Shown: positions 5,855 to 13,596, counted from the stretch's first letter. The stretch: 15,223 nt of DNA from Oligoflexia bacterium (GCA_903928955.1 CAIYTD010000158.1:1-15223); one strand, 5' to 3'. Numbers and translations: made by a program. Notes: a model not told the origin generated them from the sequence alone.

Positions 5855-5918
5855 ACCTTTCCTCCATGAAAGTGCTATCCAGCCAATCCTTGGCTTTCAG
5901 AAGTTACAAGATCCTGTA
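5855..5918 (-). promoter_or_regulatory. Flagellin copy 3 leader with GGA-loop hairpin (CsrA-like)
   Basis: In mRNA sense, 5895-5881 folds as AGCCAA/UUGGCU closing on GGA (or a 5-bp stem with AGGAU in the loop). CAAGGAU fits the CsrA core. A second, weaker site AUACAGGAU lies in a 4-bp UACA/UGUA hairpin at 5918-5905. The Shine-Dalgarno block CATGGAGGA is directly before the start codon (GGAGGA at 5861-5866). The hairpin sequences differ from those of copies 1 and 2, while the GGA-in-loop feature is kept. Confidence 0.5.
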
Positions 5919-5958
5919 TCCAGCCATCATGGCCATCAAAATCTTGAACTCAAGTAAT

Positions 5959-5985
5959 GAATCGGAATATTAGAGAAAGTCTTAA
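5959..5985 (-). promoter_or_regulatory. Putative sigma-28 promoter of flagellin copy 3
   Basis: In minus sense, TTAA (5985-5982), exactly 15 bases, then TCCGATTC (5966-5959), against the FliA consensus TAAA-N15-GCCGATAA. The CCGAT core is intact. The transcript would start near 5952, giving a leader of about 97 bases that includes both hairpins. Confidence 0.45.
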
Positions 5986-6010
5986 GGGAAAAAATAAGTT
6001 TCTTTAAATT

Positions 6011-6301
6011 TTAAGCGGCCTCTTGATTTTCTGTATGCCAGATATCAAATAAAATAATGCCAGATTCAGTTCGTAGCCATTTACTAGCATGATCAGGAGG
6101 CTCTTGCCCTAAACATTTCTGTGCAAACGCATGGATTGTCATTACTTCTTTGCCAGAACTCACTTTAAATTCGCCATTAGGCTGCTTGATAATCACACAG
6201 GATTTTGTTGGATCAGTAACGTAAAGTAAAACCTGTCCCTCTTTTAGGAAGTGTTTATGAACAAGATCAGTCAGATCAAATTTATTCTTTTTTTTAGACA
6301 C
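6011..6301 (-). CDS. Small RAMA-like domain protein in the putative flagellar regulon
   Basis: 96 residues. The start is GTG at 6301, with Shine-Dalgarno AGAGGA 8 bases upstream. After a basic N-terminus (MSKKKNK), the pattern LVHKHFLKEGQ, VIIKQPNGEFKV, SGKEVMTIHAFAQKCLG, ASKWLRTESGIILFDIW resembles the RAMA / DUF4357 type of small domain (helix, beta-hairpin, 'S...FA' helix, W-containing end). Those are found attached to DNA-modifying enzymes or alone. The match is by eye and only moderate. It has no signal peptide or membrane segment. It sits 156 bp upstream of flagellin copy 3 on the same strand and has the best sigma-28 promoter in the window, which suggests a late-flagellar role. It is not FliW, FlaG, FliS or FlbT by sequence. 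Confidence 0.75.
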   Translation of the reverse strand: MSKKKNKFDLTDLVHKHFLKEGQVLLYVTDPTKSCVIIKQPNGEFKVSSGKEVMTIHAFAQKCLGQEPPDHASKWLRTESGIILFDIWHTENQEAA

Positions 6302-6322
6302 TTAATAAGTCCTCTTTTTTTC

Positions 6323-6349
6323 CTATCGGCAAATTATAATAGGCGTTTA
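6323..6349 (-). promoter_or_regulatory. Near-perfect sigma-28 (FliA) promoter before the 6011-6301 gene
   Basis: In minus sense, TAAA (6349-6346), exactly 15 bases, then GCCGATAG (6330-6323). The consensus is TAAA-N15-GCCGATAA, so 11 of 12 fixed positions match with ideal spacing. The expected start lies at about 6316, leaving a leader of only about 15 bases that begins at the Shine-Dalgarno. Confidence 0.75.
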
Positions 6350-6394
6350 ATGCCTCTCGAAATTAGAGCCTAAATAAAGTTAAAATGAGCAGTT

Positions 6395-7459
6395 ATGGAG
6401 AAAGAAAGAGTCATTTATCCAAAATTTTTAATGGATTCCATTTCTGGATCTGACGCTTTAAGTCAGCTAGCCGCCTTACTAGACGCCTGCTTTCAGGTCT
6501 CACCTGGAGAACGCTTTTTAAATGATTTTCCGGTATGGGATCCTACTTTTGGATCATCTTTATCTATTTTGAGATTAGGAATTTTTTATGAGAATCAATT
6601 AATTTCGGCAACTTCCATCAGGATTTGCCAATTAAAAACCATTGAAAATAGAACAATAGTTATTGCCCTAATTGGAGCAACAGCGACTCATCCAGACTGG
6701 AGGGGCAGGGGATTTGCATCTCATACAGTTACAGTCGCAACGCAATGGGCAGAAGAACACGGTGCCACGGCTGTTTTTCTATGGGGGTCAGAGCATTCAC
6801 TTTATCAACAACTAGGATTTGAACTTTGCGGATACCAAATGAGAATACCCCTTTCACAAATTGAATATCCTTCAAAACCTTCAAAGGAATTGAAATTAGG
6901 GTGGCATTCAAAAATTTTTGACTTAATGAAACTCAGAAAATCGGGATTAAACTTGAAGGAAAGCGACCGAAAATGGCTGGAAGCCCACAAAAATGTTCAG
7001 TGGTTTTATACTGAACATTTAGACCAACCTCTAGCCTATGTAGCATTTCAGAGGGGAATCGATTTACAGCTTCTCGTTCATGAATGGGGAGGTCCAATAG
7101 ATGAGGTGTTAGGAATATTTGAAAAAATTTACAAACTCAATTTAGGAGCAATGCTATTAATATCACCTGATCAAGTCAATTCTATGGGCATATCTGCAGC
7201 ACACATCCAGAAAGAGTCCTTATGTCTAGCAAAAATTCTGGATCCATCCTCTATCCTGAGTTCCTATTACCCTCAATTCCCCATCCAATGCTCCTATCAA
7301 GACAAACGTTGGGAAATCCATTGCGGTTTAGATCAATTTTCTCACTTAACGGAGAGGAAGTTAACCAAGCTTTTTTTTGGTTCTCCTGAAAAAGGCAATC
7401 TAGTGACTCCCAGTCTATTTCCATTACCACTCTGGTTTTGGGGCTTAGATACAGCTTAA
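6395..7459 (+). CDS. GNAT-family N-acetyltransferase with unknown C-terminal domain
   Basis: 354 residues. The acetyl-CoA binding signature is ATHPDWRGRGFAS (97-109), with RGRGFA as the Q/RxxGxG/A loop, followed by the helix TVTVATQWAEEHG and the strand AVFLWG. YQQLGFELCGY (137-147) is the usual GNAT 'Y..lGF' end. The acetyltransferase domain covers about residues 50-150. The remaining 200 residues are not recognised and lack clear motifs. They could be a second degenerate GNAT-like or substrate-binding region, as in two-domain GNATs. The acceptor substrate is unknown. The ATG at 6395 has little Shine-Dalgarno. It is divergent from the 6011-6301 gene across 93 bp and is followed after 60 bp by the PilZ gene and then tadA on the same strand. 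Confidence 0.85.
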   Translation: MEKERVIYPKFLMDSISGSDALSQLAALLDACFQVSPGERFLNDFPVWDPTFGSSLSILRLGIFYENQLISATSIRICQLKTIENRTIVIALIGATATHPDWRGRGFASHTVTVATQWAEEHGATAVFLWGSEHSLYQQLGFELCGYQMRIPLSQIEYPSKPSKELKLGWHSKIFDLMKLRKSGLNLKESDRKWLEAHKNVQWFYTEHLDQPLAYVAFQRGIDLQLLVHEWGGPIDEVLGIFEKIYKLNLGAMLLISPDQVNSMGISAAHIQKESLCLAKILDPSSILSSYYPQFPIQCSYQDKRWEIHCGLDQFSHLTERKLTKLFFGSPEKGNLVTPSLFPLPLWFWGLDTA

Positions 7460-7519
7460 CCGCATGATAGTAGAAGACATGTGGATAAAAATTTAAATTT
7501 ATGAGAGTTTATATAAATA

Positions 7520-8338
7520 GTGAAGCAATATAGAACGAAAATTTTGAAATCGGTTGCCATCTTGTTATTTAGTTTTCCTTTGGTTTACATAACATGGGCC
7601 GCAGCTCTTTTTGATATTCCAATCAACACTTGCTTTAAAATATTGCTTTCGCCTACTTTTTTTATTGTATCTATCTCTGCTCTCTTTTCTGGATATGGAC
7701 TCTGGGAAATGCGCAGATGGTCTTGGTATCTGTTCCTGATGACTCAATTTCTCATTCTTTACGAAAGTACTTCTCTTATACTTTATTTTTCAGAAAGCCA
7801 CCATAAACTCTTAGTATATCTGATCTCGATATTTACAATTGGATTACTCACTTATCGAGTGTCTAAAGACATCCGAGTGCCTTATTTTTTCCCAAAAATT
7901 AGATGGTGGGAAAGTAATCCTAGATATCGATTTTCAATTCCAGTGACTTTGACTAGAAAAAGTGGCGAAATACAAGTAGCTGAAATTTTAGATTTATCTA
8001 TGACAGGCTGTTTTGTCAAATTAAGGAATGATTTAATTCAAGACGAAAATTTATCCTTAAAATTTAGAGCTTTTGGATATGAAATTCAATCTCACGGAAC
8101 AGCAGTGTGGCTAGCCCAAACTGCTGTTACACACCCAAAGGGAATTGGAATTAAATTTGGCCTCATTAGCAAAAGTCAAAAACGCCTCCTTCGAGCACTA
8201 TGTAGAAAATTAAGAAAAATATCTTCTTTCTATAAACGATCTCGATATTTAATGAGTCAGGAAGAGTTTTTAAAAAAGCTAGAAGAAATTGAATTGCAAG
8301 GAATAGATCCAAAGGTCAATTCTTACAACTATAAATAA
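7520..8338 (+). CDS. Membrane protein with cytoplasmic PilZ domain (degenerate RxxxR)
   Basis: 272 residues, GTG start at 7520. Four likely membrane segments (about 10-30, 40-60, 68-90, 97-113) are followed by a PilZ-type domain (about 130-215) and a basic helical tail. PilZ domains bind cyclic-di-GMP through RxxxR and D/NxSxxG. Here DLSMTG (158-163) is intact, but the arginine motif reads PRYRFSIPV, so aligned on IPV the second Arg is Ser139. Binding may be weak or lost, or the nearby R135/R137 may compensate. Membrane anchoring suggests a role at the envelope or in motility control, which is inference. The stop codon is 10 bp before tadA, so the two are probably cotranscribed. Confidence 0.82.
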   Translation: MKQYRTKILKSVAILLFSFPLVYITWAAALFDIPINTCFKILLSPTFFIVSISALFSGYGLWEMRRWSWYLFLMTQFLILYESTSLILYFSESHHKLLVYLISIFTIGLLTYRVSKDIRVPYFFPKIRWWESNPRYRFSIPVTLTRKSGEIQVAEILDLSMTGCFVKLRNDLIQDENLSLKFRAFGYEIQSHGTAVWLAQTAVTHPKGIGIKFGLISKSQKRLLRALCRKLRKISSFYKRSRYLMSQEEFLKKLEEIELQGIDPKVNSYNYK

Positions 8339-8348
8339 TAATTAGCGT

Positions 8349-8807
8349 ATGGATATAAATAAATTTAACATAAAGTGGATGGAACACGCTTTAAATTTAG
8401 CAGAAAAAGCCGCATTAGAAGATGAGGTCCCGGTAGGAGCAGTCATCATTCAGAATGAAAAAATTATAGGACAAGGTTATAACCAACGAGAGAAAAGTCA
8501 CAACGCAATAGCGCATGCTGAAATCATCGCTATTCAAAAAGCTTCTCATTTCTTAAAAAACTGGCGGCTAATCGATTGCTTACTGGTTGTTACACTTGAA
8601 CCTTGCCTGATGTGCTTAGCTGCTATTCAACAAGCACGCATGAGTGGAATCGTCTATGGATCCCTCGATCCAAAAGGCGGTGCAATCAGCCTAGGCTATT
8701 CGATTCATGAGGACAAAAGAACAAATCATCGCTTTCCTGCCTATTTTACTGAGACCCCGCGGTGTAGTCAGATTCTGAAAGAGTTTTTTGCGAAGAAGCG
8801 TTCTTAG
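8349..8807 (+). CDS. tadA: tRNA-specific adenosine deaminase
   Basis: Converts adenosine 34 in the anticodon of tRNA-Arg(ACG) to inosine, letting one tRNA read three Arg codons. It is normally essential. The 152 residues match the family length. The zinc-dependent deaminase motifs are complete: HAE at 56-58 (zinc ligand His56, proton-shuttle Glu58) and PCLMC at 85-89 (zinc ligands Cys86 and Cys89). Typical flanking signatures are EVPVGAVI (26-33), GYNQRE and SLDPKGGA. It follows the PilZ gene by 10 bp. Its last 62 bp overlap the end of the convergent flavoprotein gene. Confidence 0.96.
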   Translation: MDINKFNIKWMEHALNLAEKAALEDEVPVGAVIIQNEKIIGQGYNQREKSHNAIAHAEIIAIQKASHFLKNWRLIDCLLVVTLEPCLMCLAAIQQARMSGIVYGSLDPKGGAISLGYSIHEDKRTNHRFPAYFTETPRCSQILKEFFAKKRS

Positions 8808-10380
8808 GTGGAATCTTACTCATCGCACGCTCAGAGAGAGCAGTGATAGTCAAACTAGGATTAACTCCTAAATTAGCAGGAATAACGGATCCATCACAAA
8901 CAAAAAGACCCTGATAACCCAAAATTTGATGATTAGAATCGATTACTCCTGATAAGGAATCGCTTCCAATCACACAGCCTCCTAAAATATGCGCTGTCGA
9001 TGGAATATCTAAAAGAACTTCATGAATAGCACTTTGAGCAATTCCATGCGTTTTTTGAGCGAATAAGCGACAGATTTCATGGGCAATCGGCATAATCGTG
9101 GGAAATTTTTTTGCGCCTTTTGAGTAAGTCACGATTTTTTTTTGAAATAATGTGAACAAATTTCTGCCCAGCTTCAATTGAATTTTGTTATCTAATGTTT
9201 GCATTACTAAAAGAATAACAGTGGATTTAGCCCAATCTTTAATAAACGCAAGCCGTAACATTTTTATTGGGCTACTCATAAAAACTCCAACAATTTGAGC
9301 TAATTTTACAAAAAAACTTTGACCCTCTATCATGGGAGCAGTCAATAACCTCATAAAAGATGAACCGGATGGATAACGCACAGGCTCTATTGCTGTATAT
9401 CCATTGGGATGGAAACGAGAGGTAATTGCAATTCCTTTACTAAAATCGCAATCCTTGTCTAAATCAGGAACAGTAACTCCCACAATTGCCTCACTATTTG
9501 TTCGTACCTCTTTGCCCAATTGACCAGAAAGAAGTGGAAGTGTTTTAGTCAGATACTTACATTTCAAAAGAAGGTGAACCGTTCCTAAAACACCTGCGGA
9601 AAAAATAACATTTTTAGACTTGAATACGAGTGGATATTTTTTGAACCAGGAAGTCGACGAGGAAGTATGAACTGCGTATCCGCCTTCTATCGGAATAATA
9701 TTATCGACGTTTCTTTCTGGTAAAATCCGTACACCTAGCTTTTCTGCAAAATAAAGATAGTTTTTAAGAAGAGTATTTTTCGCATTAAAACGGCAACCCA
9801 CCATACAACCGCCACAAAAAATACAACCTTTTCTGGGAGGTCCTTCCCCTTCGAAATAAGGATCAGGTGCCGCCTTTCCAGGCTCACCAAAATAGACTCC
9901 CACTTCTGCCATTTGAAAGGTAGCCTCCCGACCTATATCCTTTGCACATTCTCGCAGGATGCGATCAGCTGTCGTGAAATGAGGATTTGGAGCAACACCT
10001 AACATTTTTTTAGCAGTCAAGTAATGGGGTGCAAGCTCTTCTTTCCAATGAGCCAGATTTTTCCAAACAGGAGCATGATAAAATGCGTCAGTGGGCTCTA
10101 GGAGGGTATTTGCATAAACTAGACTTCCTCCCCCAACACCAGAACCACTTAAAATGAAAATATTTCTAAAAAGACTAATATTCTGAATCCCAAAACATCT
10201 AAAAAAAGGGAGCCATAAATACTTTCGCAGATTCCAATTCGTTTTAGGAAAATCAGAATCCTCAAATCTTTTGCCTCGTTCCACCACACACACCGAATAA
10301 CCTTTTTCAGCAAGCCTTAACGCTGACACGCTCCCACCAAAGCCAGATCCTACAATGATAAAGTCATATTCAAAAGACAT
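8746..10380 (-). CDS. GMC-family FAD oxidoreductase, cholesterol-oxidase-like
   Basis: Flavoprotein oxidising an alcohol group on a substrate that cannot be named here. The 544 residues start MSFEYDFIIVGSGFGGSVSALRLAEKG, the FAD dinucleotide motif (GSGFGG) at the very N-terminus. This is why the start is put at 10380, although the frame stays open further upstream to 10545 inside the divergent neighbour. GSGVGGGSLVYAN is the second flavin contact. A Cys-rich block GCIFCGGCMVGC followed by NAKNTLLKNYL is typical of the bacterial ChoD-like branch. The C-terminus holds STAHILGGCVIG (active-site His) and LGVNPSLTITALSERA. A polar tail of about 15 residues runs into tadA on the other strand. It is not obviously secreted. 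A true sterol substrate is unproven. Confidence 0.9.
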   Translation of the reverse strand: MSFEYDFIIVGSGFGGSVSALRLAEKGYSVCVVERGKRFEDSDFPKTNWNLRKYLWLPFFRCFGIQNISLFRNIFILSGSGVGGGSLVYANTLLEPTDAFYHAPVWKNLAHWKEELAPHYLTAKKMLGVAPNPHFTTADRILRECAKDIGREATFQMAEVGVYFGEPGKAAPDPYFEGEGPPRKGCIFCGGCMVGCRFNAKNTLLKNYLYFAEKLGVRILPERNVDNIIPIEGGYAVHTSSSTSWFKKYPLVFKSKNVIFSAGVLGTVHLLLKCKYLTKTLPLLSGQLGKEVRTNSEAIVGVTVPDLDKDCDFSKGIAITSRFHPNGYTAIEPVRYPSGSSFMRLLTAPMIEGQSFFVKLAQIVGVFMSSPIKMLRLAFIKDWAKSTVILLVMQTLDNKIQLKLGRNLFTLFQKKIVTYSKGAKKFPTIMPIAHEICRLFAQKTHGIAQSAIHEVLLDIPSTAHILGGCVIGSDSLSGVIDSNHQILGYQGLFVCDGSVIPANLGVNPSLTITALSERAMSKIPPKNASSQKTLSESDYTAGSQ

Positions 10381-10419
10381 GCATCTTCTACATAACTCAT
10401 GGTACAGCGAAGAACAATT

Positions 10420-10869
10420 ATGAGTATTAAAATCCACTTTGTAAGTCTCTCTATCGGTGCTTCCGTCGATCAACAAACCGGCAATCTTTCTGTATTTGAT
10501 ATCATAGAAGAGGTAAGGACTCCTCAAATTCCGATACATCTTCAATCCCTAGTGATTTCGTTAGCAATAGAAAAATGCGATCCAGGCGATTTCAATGGAA
10601 AAATGCTTATTCACTTATTACCACCTGACGGAAGTCAACAAACAGTCGGAAGTGGAGAAATGAAAGTCCCGGCAGAACAAAAAAGAATGAAAGCAGTATT
10701 TCGGTTTGCGGGATTTCCAATCGGACGATTTGGCTCGCATCGCTTTGTACTTTCGTGTTTAAATGAAGAAAATACTAAGATTGCGGAAGCTATTTTAGAC
10801 TTTGAAGTAGTTCAAGTGAGCCAAGCGACACAGGGAATTTCTCATGAAAAACCGTCTCTTGCTCACTAA
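10420..10869 (+). CDS. DUF6941-like hypothetical protein
   Basis: About 149 residues from the preferred ATG at 10420 (MSIKIHFVSLS). An in-frame ATG at 10399 adds seven residues (MVQRRTI), but neither start has a strong Shine-Dalgarno. The start MSIKIHF fits the beta-rich fold. The pattern 'lSIGASVDQQTGNLSVFDIIEEV...P', then VISLAIEKCDPGDFNGKMLIHLLPPDG, resembles the DUF6941 family of small beta-sandwich proteins of unknown role. The match is by eye. It has no signal peptide. It is divergent from the GMC gene with only 39 bp between starts (18 bp for the longer form), and the YceI gene follows after 26 bp in the same direction. Confidence 0.7.
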   Translation: MSIKIHFVSLSIGASVDQQTGNLSVFDIIEEVRTPQIPIHLQSLVISLAIEKCDPGDFNGKMLIHLLPPDGSQQTVGSGEMKVPAEQKRMKAVFRFAGFPIGRFGSHRFVLSCLNEENTKIAEAILDFEVVQVSQATQGISHEKPSLAH

Positions 10870-10895
10870 AAATAAATAGTAAATAAAGGAGAATT

Positions 10896-11492
10896 ATGAT
10901 TCATCGTTTCATTATTTTATTGGGTATTCCATTATGCGCCTCTCTCAGTTATGCAGGTGATTTTACAATAGACGCTAGCCATTCCAATATAGAGTTTACT
11001 ATCCGGCACCTCGTCAGCAAAGTGAAGGGCCAATTTAAGTCCTTTAATGGTGAAATTTCTTTTGACTCAAAAAATCCAGAAGCATCAAAAATATCAGCAA
11101 ATATTGATGTAGCAAGTCTCAATACAAATCAAAAAAATCGAGATGAGCACCTCTTGTCAGATGATTTTTTTGCAGTAAAAAAGAACCCTACTCTTTCTTT
11201 TGTCAGTACCGAAATCAAATCTGATGGGGACAGCAAATACAAAATGTCTGGAAACCTCACACTTCGAGGGGTTACAAAACCTGTGATTTTTGGAGTCGAG
11301 TACTTAGGCGAAGCAAAAGGTCCATCGGGAGATCAACGAATTGGGTTTGTTGCTACAACCAAAATTCATCGCAAAGATTTCAATATAAATTGGAACAAAA
11401 CTTTGGATACCGGTGGAGTCATCATCGGCGATGACGTGCAAATCGACATTAATATTGAAGCCGCTGAAAAAAACTTTAAAGCCAAAAAATGA
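10896..11492 (+). CDS. Periplasmic YceI-family protein
   Basis: 198 residues. The signal peptide is MIHRFIILLGIPLCASLSYA, with cleavage likely after A20. The mature part opens with the YceI hallmark FTIDASHSNIEFTIRHLVSKVKGQF and continues with FNGEISFD, ISANIDVASLNTNQKNRDEHLLSDDFF, GNLTLRGVTKPV and IHRKDFNINWN. YceI proteins are lipocalin-like eight-strand barrels that bind an isoprenoid lipid in the periplasm. The physiological role is poorly known, and stress or alkaline induction is known in E. coli. Strong Shine-Dalgarno AAAGGAGA 3 bases before the ATG. It ends 3 bp short of the stop of the convergent secreted-protein gene. Confidence 0.95.
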   Translation: MIHRFIILLGIPLCASLSYAGDFTIDASHSNIEFTIRHLVSKVKGQFKSFNGEISFDSKNPEASKISANIDVASLNTNQKNRDEHLLSDDFFAVKKNPTLSFVSTEIKSDGDSKYKMSGNLTLRGVTKPVIFGVEYLGEAKGPSGDQRIGFVATTKIHRKDFNINWNKTLDTGGVIIGDDVQIDINIEAAEKNFKAKK

Positions 11493-11495
11493 TGG

Positions 11496-12206
11496 TTAAA
11501 GATCAAACACAAGCGCGCTCGAAAGAATAGGCAAAATCTTTAATTGAGTTGCATTGGGATAATAATGAAGGCCTAAATGAACTCTTGTCCAATGATGACT
11601 GAGTCCAACTCCATAAAAGTTAAATGTAGTATTATAGGTAACGCCTCCTGAAAGTACGTTACCTATTTTTATTTTATGAGGATGATAAGCCCATGAAAAA
11701 TCCGCTTCCATCTGACTTCCCTGCAGGTATCCAGAAGGATTTACTTGAATAGTAGACGGATCAATATTTGAAAAAGAGAGATTCCCTCCTAAAAACAGTG
11801 CAAAATAGGGCATAATTTCAGCCCCAAGAACTGCCCCAGGCATCCAAGTACTTAATCCAATAGACGGATTGGCAGATGATAAATCATTCAAATTAACATA
11901 TTGGTAACCCAAATATGCACCAACCGCAAATCCAGGAAAATCTAATAAAGATACTTTTGCGCTGCCGTTATAAATTTTTGTTAAGTCAGAGATCAAATGG
12001 GTCTCTATTTCAATAAAGTCAGTAACCCCTACCGCCAATTGAGTACCTAAAATCCACCTCCCAGCTGGAAGCGTAAAGGGACTCGGCAAAAGATGGGTGT
12101 AACCAAACAGAGGATTTTCCACACTCGAATTAGCCATAGCGGAACTTTCTAAAATGAAAGCGAATAAAAATAGAAACGAAATTAAAAAGATTTTTAACTG
12201 ATGCAT
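11496..12206 (-). CDS. Secreted beta-rich protein, probable outer-membrane barrel
   Basis: 236 residues with a signal peptide (MHQLKIFLISFLFLFAFILESSAMA, cleavage about residue 26). The mature part has alternating aromatic/glycine strands (FAVGAYLGYQYVN, FALFLGGNLSFS, NFYGVGLSHHWTRVHLGLHYYP) and ends in an aromatic-hydrophobic strand (SALVFDL), as expected for a small outer-membrane beta-barrel. No named family is recognised. The ATG is 12 bp after the pmbA stop, with GGGAAG as Shine-Dalgarno in the gap, so it is probably the third gene of the tldD-pmbA transcript. Nothing in the sequence ties its function to those proteases. Confidence 0.8.
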   Translation of the reverse strand: MHQLKIFLISFLFLFAFILESSAMANSSVENPLFGYTHLLPSPFTLPAGRWILGTQLAVGVTDFIEIETHLISDLTKIYNGSAKVSLLDFPGFAVGAYLGYQYVNLNDLSSANPSIGLSTWMPGAVLGAEIMPYFALFLGGNLSFSNIDPSTIQVNPSGYLQGSQMEADFSWAYHPHKIKIGNVLSGGVTYNTTFNFYGVGLSHHWTRVHLGLHYYPNATQLKILPILSSALVFDL

Positions 12207-12218
12207 AAACTTCCCTTG

Positions 12219-13580
12219 CTATCCTACAATTGAAACTTCAGATAAAAGTGCAAAATCAGGCCCATGATAACCTTGACCATAGGAACTTTCGGATGAAAAG
12301 TGAGAACGATTCACCCTAGATTTTGAAAGCTTAAGTCCTCGAAAATTTTCTGCTATTGAGCCAGAAAGAGATCCGCCTTTGAGATAGCTTACTTTACCTG
12401 TCTCATTATTATATAATTTAGCAAGTCGAATTTCACTGCTAAATGTTCCACTATTTTGATCCGTGAATAAACCAGAAAATTGCAAAATCTCTATCACGAA
12501 AGGGGACTCCTGAGTCAACTCTTCATAAGTCAACTTTCCTGCTTCCACGACGATATTCCCTCGCACAGTAGTAGGATCCACTCCTAGATAATCTCCATAT
12601 TGTTTATCTATGGCCGTAGCTACAACGCGATTTTGCTCTACGAGTTTAAGCGGGTTTTGTAATAATCCTTGATCCGAAAGAGCCGTTGTATTTGCACCAA
12701 AATCTAATGTTGGATCCAAAGTAATAGACAACAGATCTCCCGTAGATTCTGAAATAAACTCTTCACCCGGCTTTAAGAAAGGCAATCCATGATAGGCATT
12801 TGCAGCTGTGAGTAGCGACAAATGCCCCCCAATAAGCTGCGATAAAACTTCAGAATCAATTAAAACTGAATATTTTCCAGTTTGAGGTTTAGTCACATCC
12901 AGCGAATACTCTGCTCGAGATGCCGTTTCTTCAAAAATCGCTTCAACAGGAAAACTCTTGAGTTGAACTGCCCACTGAGAACTTAAATATTCATCTGAAT
13001 GATGAGGTGTTTTTGAAAAAGAAAAAGCAGATTCGGTATAAATGCGACTCTGAGAAGATCGGTGAATCAACCCATTACTGAGATGAAGCTCTCGATGATG
13101 AACCGACAGAAAAAGTTCTGCAGAGTTAAATTGAGATGGACGTTTTTTATGAACACTTTTTTCAATTCTTAATGAAATTTCGTTCATAACATGATCGAGG
13201 TCTTCAGCCATATTAGAATCAGTTGTAACTCTTTCTGGAATATTATCAGGAATTACTCTAGGCAAATCCCAACTTTGATGATCTGTTTGAAGCGCAGCTT
13301 CGATAGCAGTATCAATCTGCGTTGATAAAGGAATGAATGGAAATAACTTTTTGGTCATTTCTCCATGCCTTCCTGCATGAGATAATTTAACTAAAAGCTT
13401 TATGGATAAATTTCTGCTATAAATATTCCTATCTTGATCAATCTCTAATGCCGCTGGAGAATTTATAAAATAGCGCTCTCTCCGATGAACATTCTCTTCT
13501 GTCACAATCCATGCTTTTACTTCTTTCCTAAGAGATAAAATGCTCTTGAGCTGATCTAGAGTCCAGTTTCTTGTTTCCAT
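12219..13580 (-). CDS. pmbA: TldE/PmbA-type subunit of the TldD/TldE metalloprotease
   Basis: Partner of TldD in a two-subunit protease that degrades or trims unfolded peptides and, in E. coli, matures microcin B17 and helps degrade CcdA. 453 residues, normal for PmbA. It lacks the HExxxH zinc motif, as expected for the non-catalytic subunit. C-terminal family features: GEEFISESTGDLLSITLDPTLDFGANTTALSDQGL and later YLKGGSLSGSIAENFRGL. The N-terminal half is weakly conserved and less like E. coli PmbA, so this is a divergent member. The start at 13580 is 16 bp after the tldD stop, an operon arrangement (in E. coli the two genes are apart). Confidence 0.87.
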   Translation of the reverse strand: METRNWTLDQLKSILSLRKEVKAWIVTEENVHRRERYFINSPAALEIDQDRNIYSRNLSIKLLVKLSHAGRHGEMTKKLFPFIPLSTQIDTAIEAALQTDHQSWDLPRVIPDNIPERVTTDSNMAEDLDHVMNEISLRIEKSVHKKRPSQFNSAELFLSVHHRELHLSNGLIHRSSQSRIYTESAFSFSKTPHHSDEYLSSQWAVQLKSFPVEAIFEETASRAEYSLDVTKPQTGKYSVLIDSEVLSQLIGGHLSLLTAANAYHGLPFLKPGEEFISESTGDLLSITLDPTLDFGANTTALSDQGLLQNPLKLVEQNRVVATAIDKQYGDYLGVDPTTVRGNIVVEAGKLTYEELTQESPFVIEILQFSGLFTDQNSGTFSSEIRLAKLYNNETGKVSYLKGGSLSGSIAENFRGLKLSKSRVNRSHFSSESSYGQGYHGPDFALLSEVSIVG

Positions 13581-13596
13581 AATTTATGCCTAAAAA

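Noticed and set aside
4908..5932. Shared 10-mer GCCATCATGG at 4908 and 5923
   Set aside because: Too short and partly self-complementary; flanks do not align, so chance is enough.
6011..6301. Small gene as FliW (CsrA antagonist)
   Set aside because: Although FliW would suit the CsrA-like leaders, this protein is shorter and shows no FliW pattern. FliW must be sought elsewhere.
10381..10545. N-terminal extension of the GMC oxidoreductase to 10545
   Set aside because: The FAD motif of this family starts at the N-terminus (MSFEYDFIIVGSG), and the extra 55 residues lie antisense to the DUF6941-like gene.
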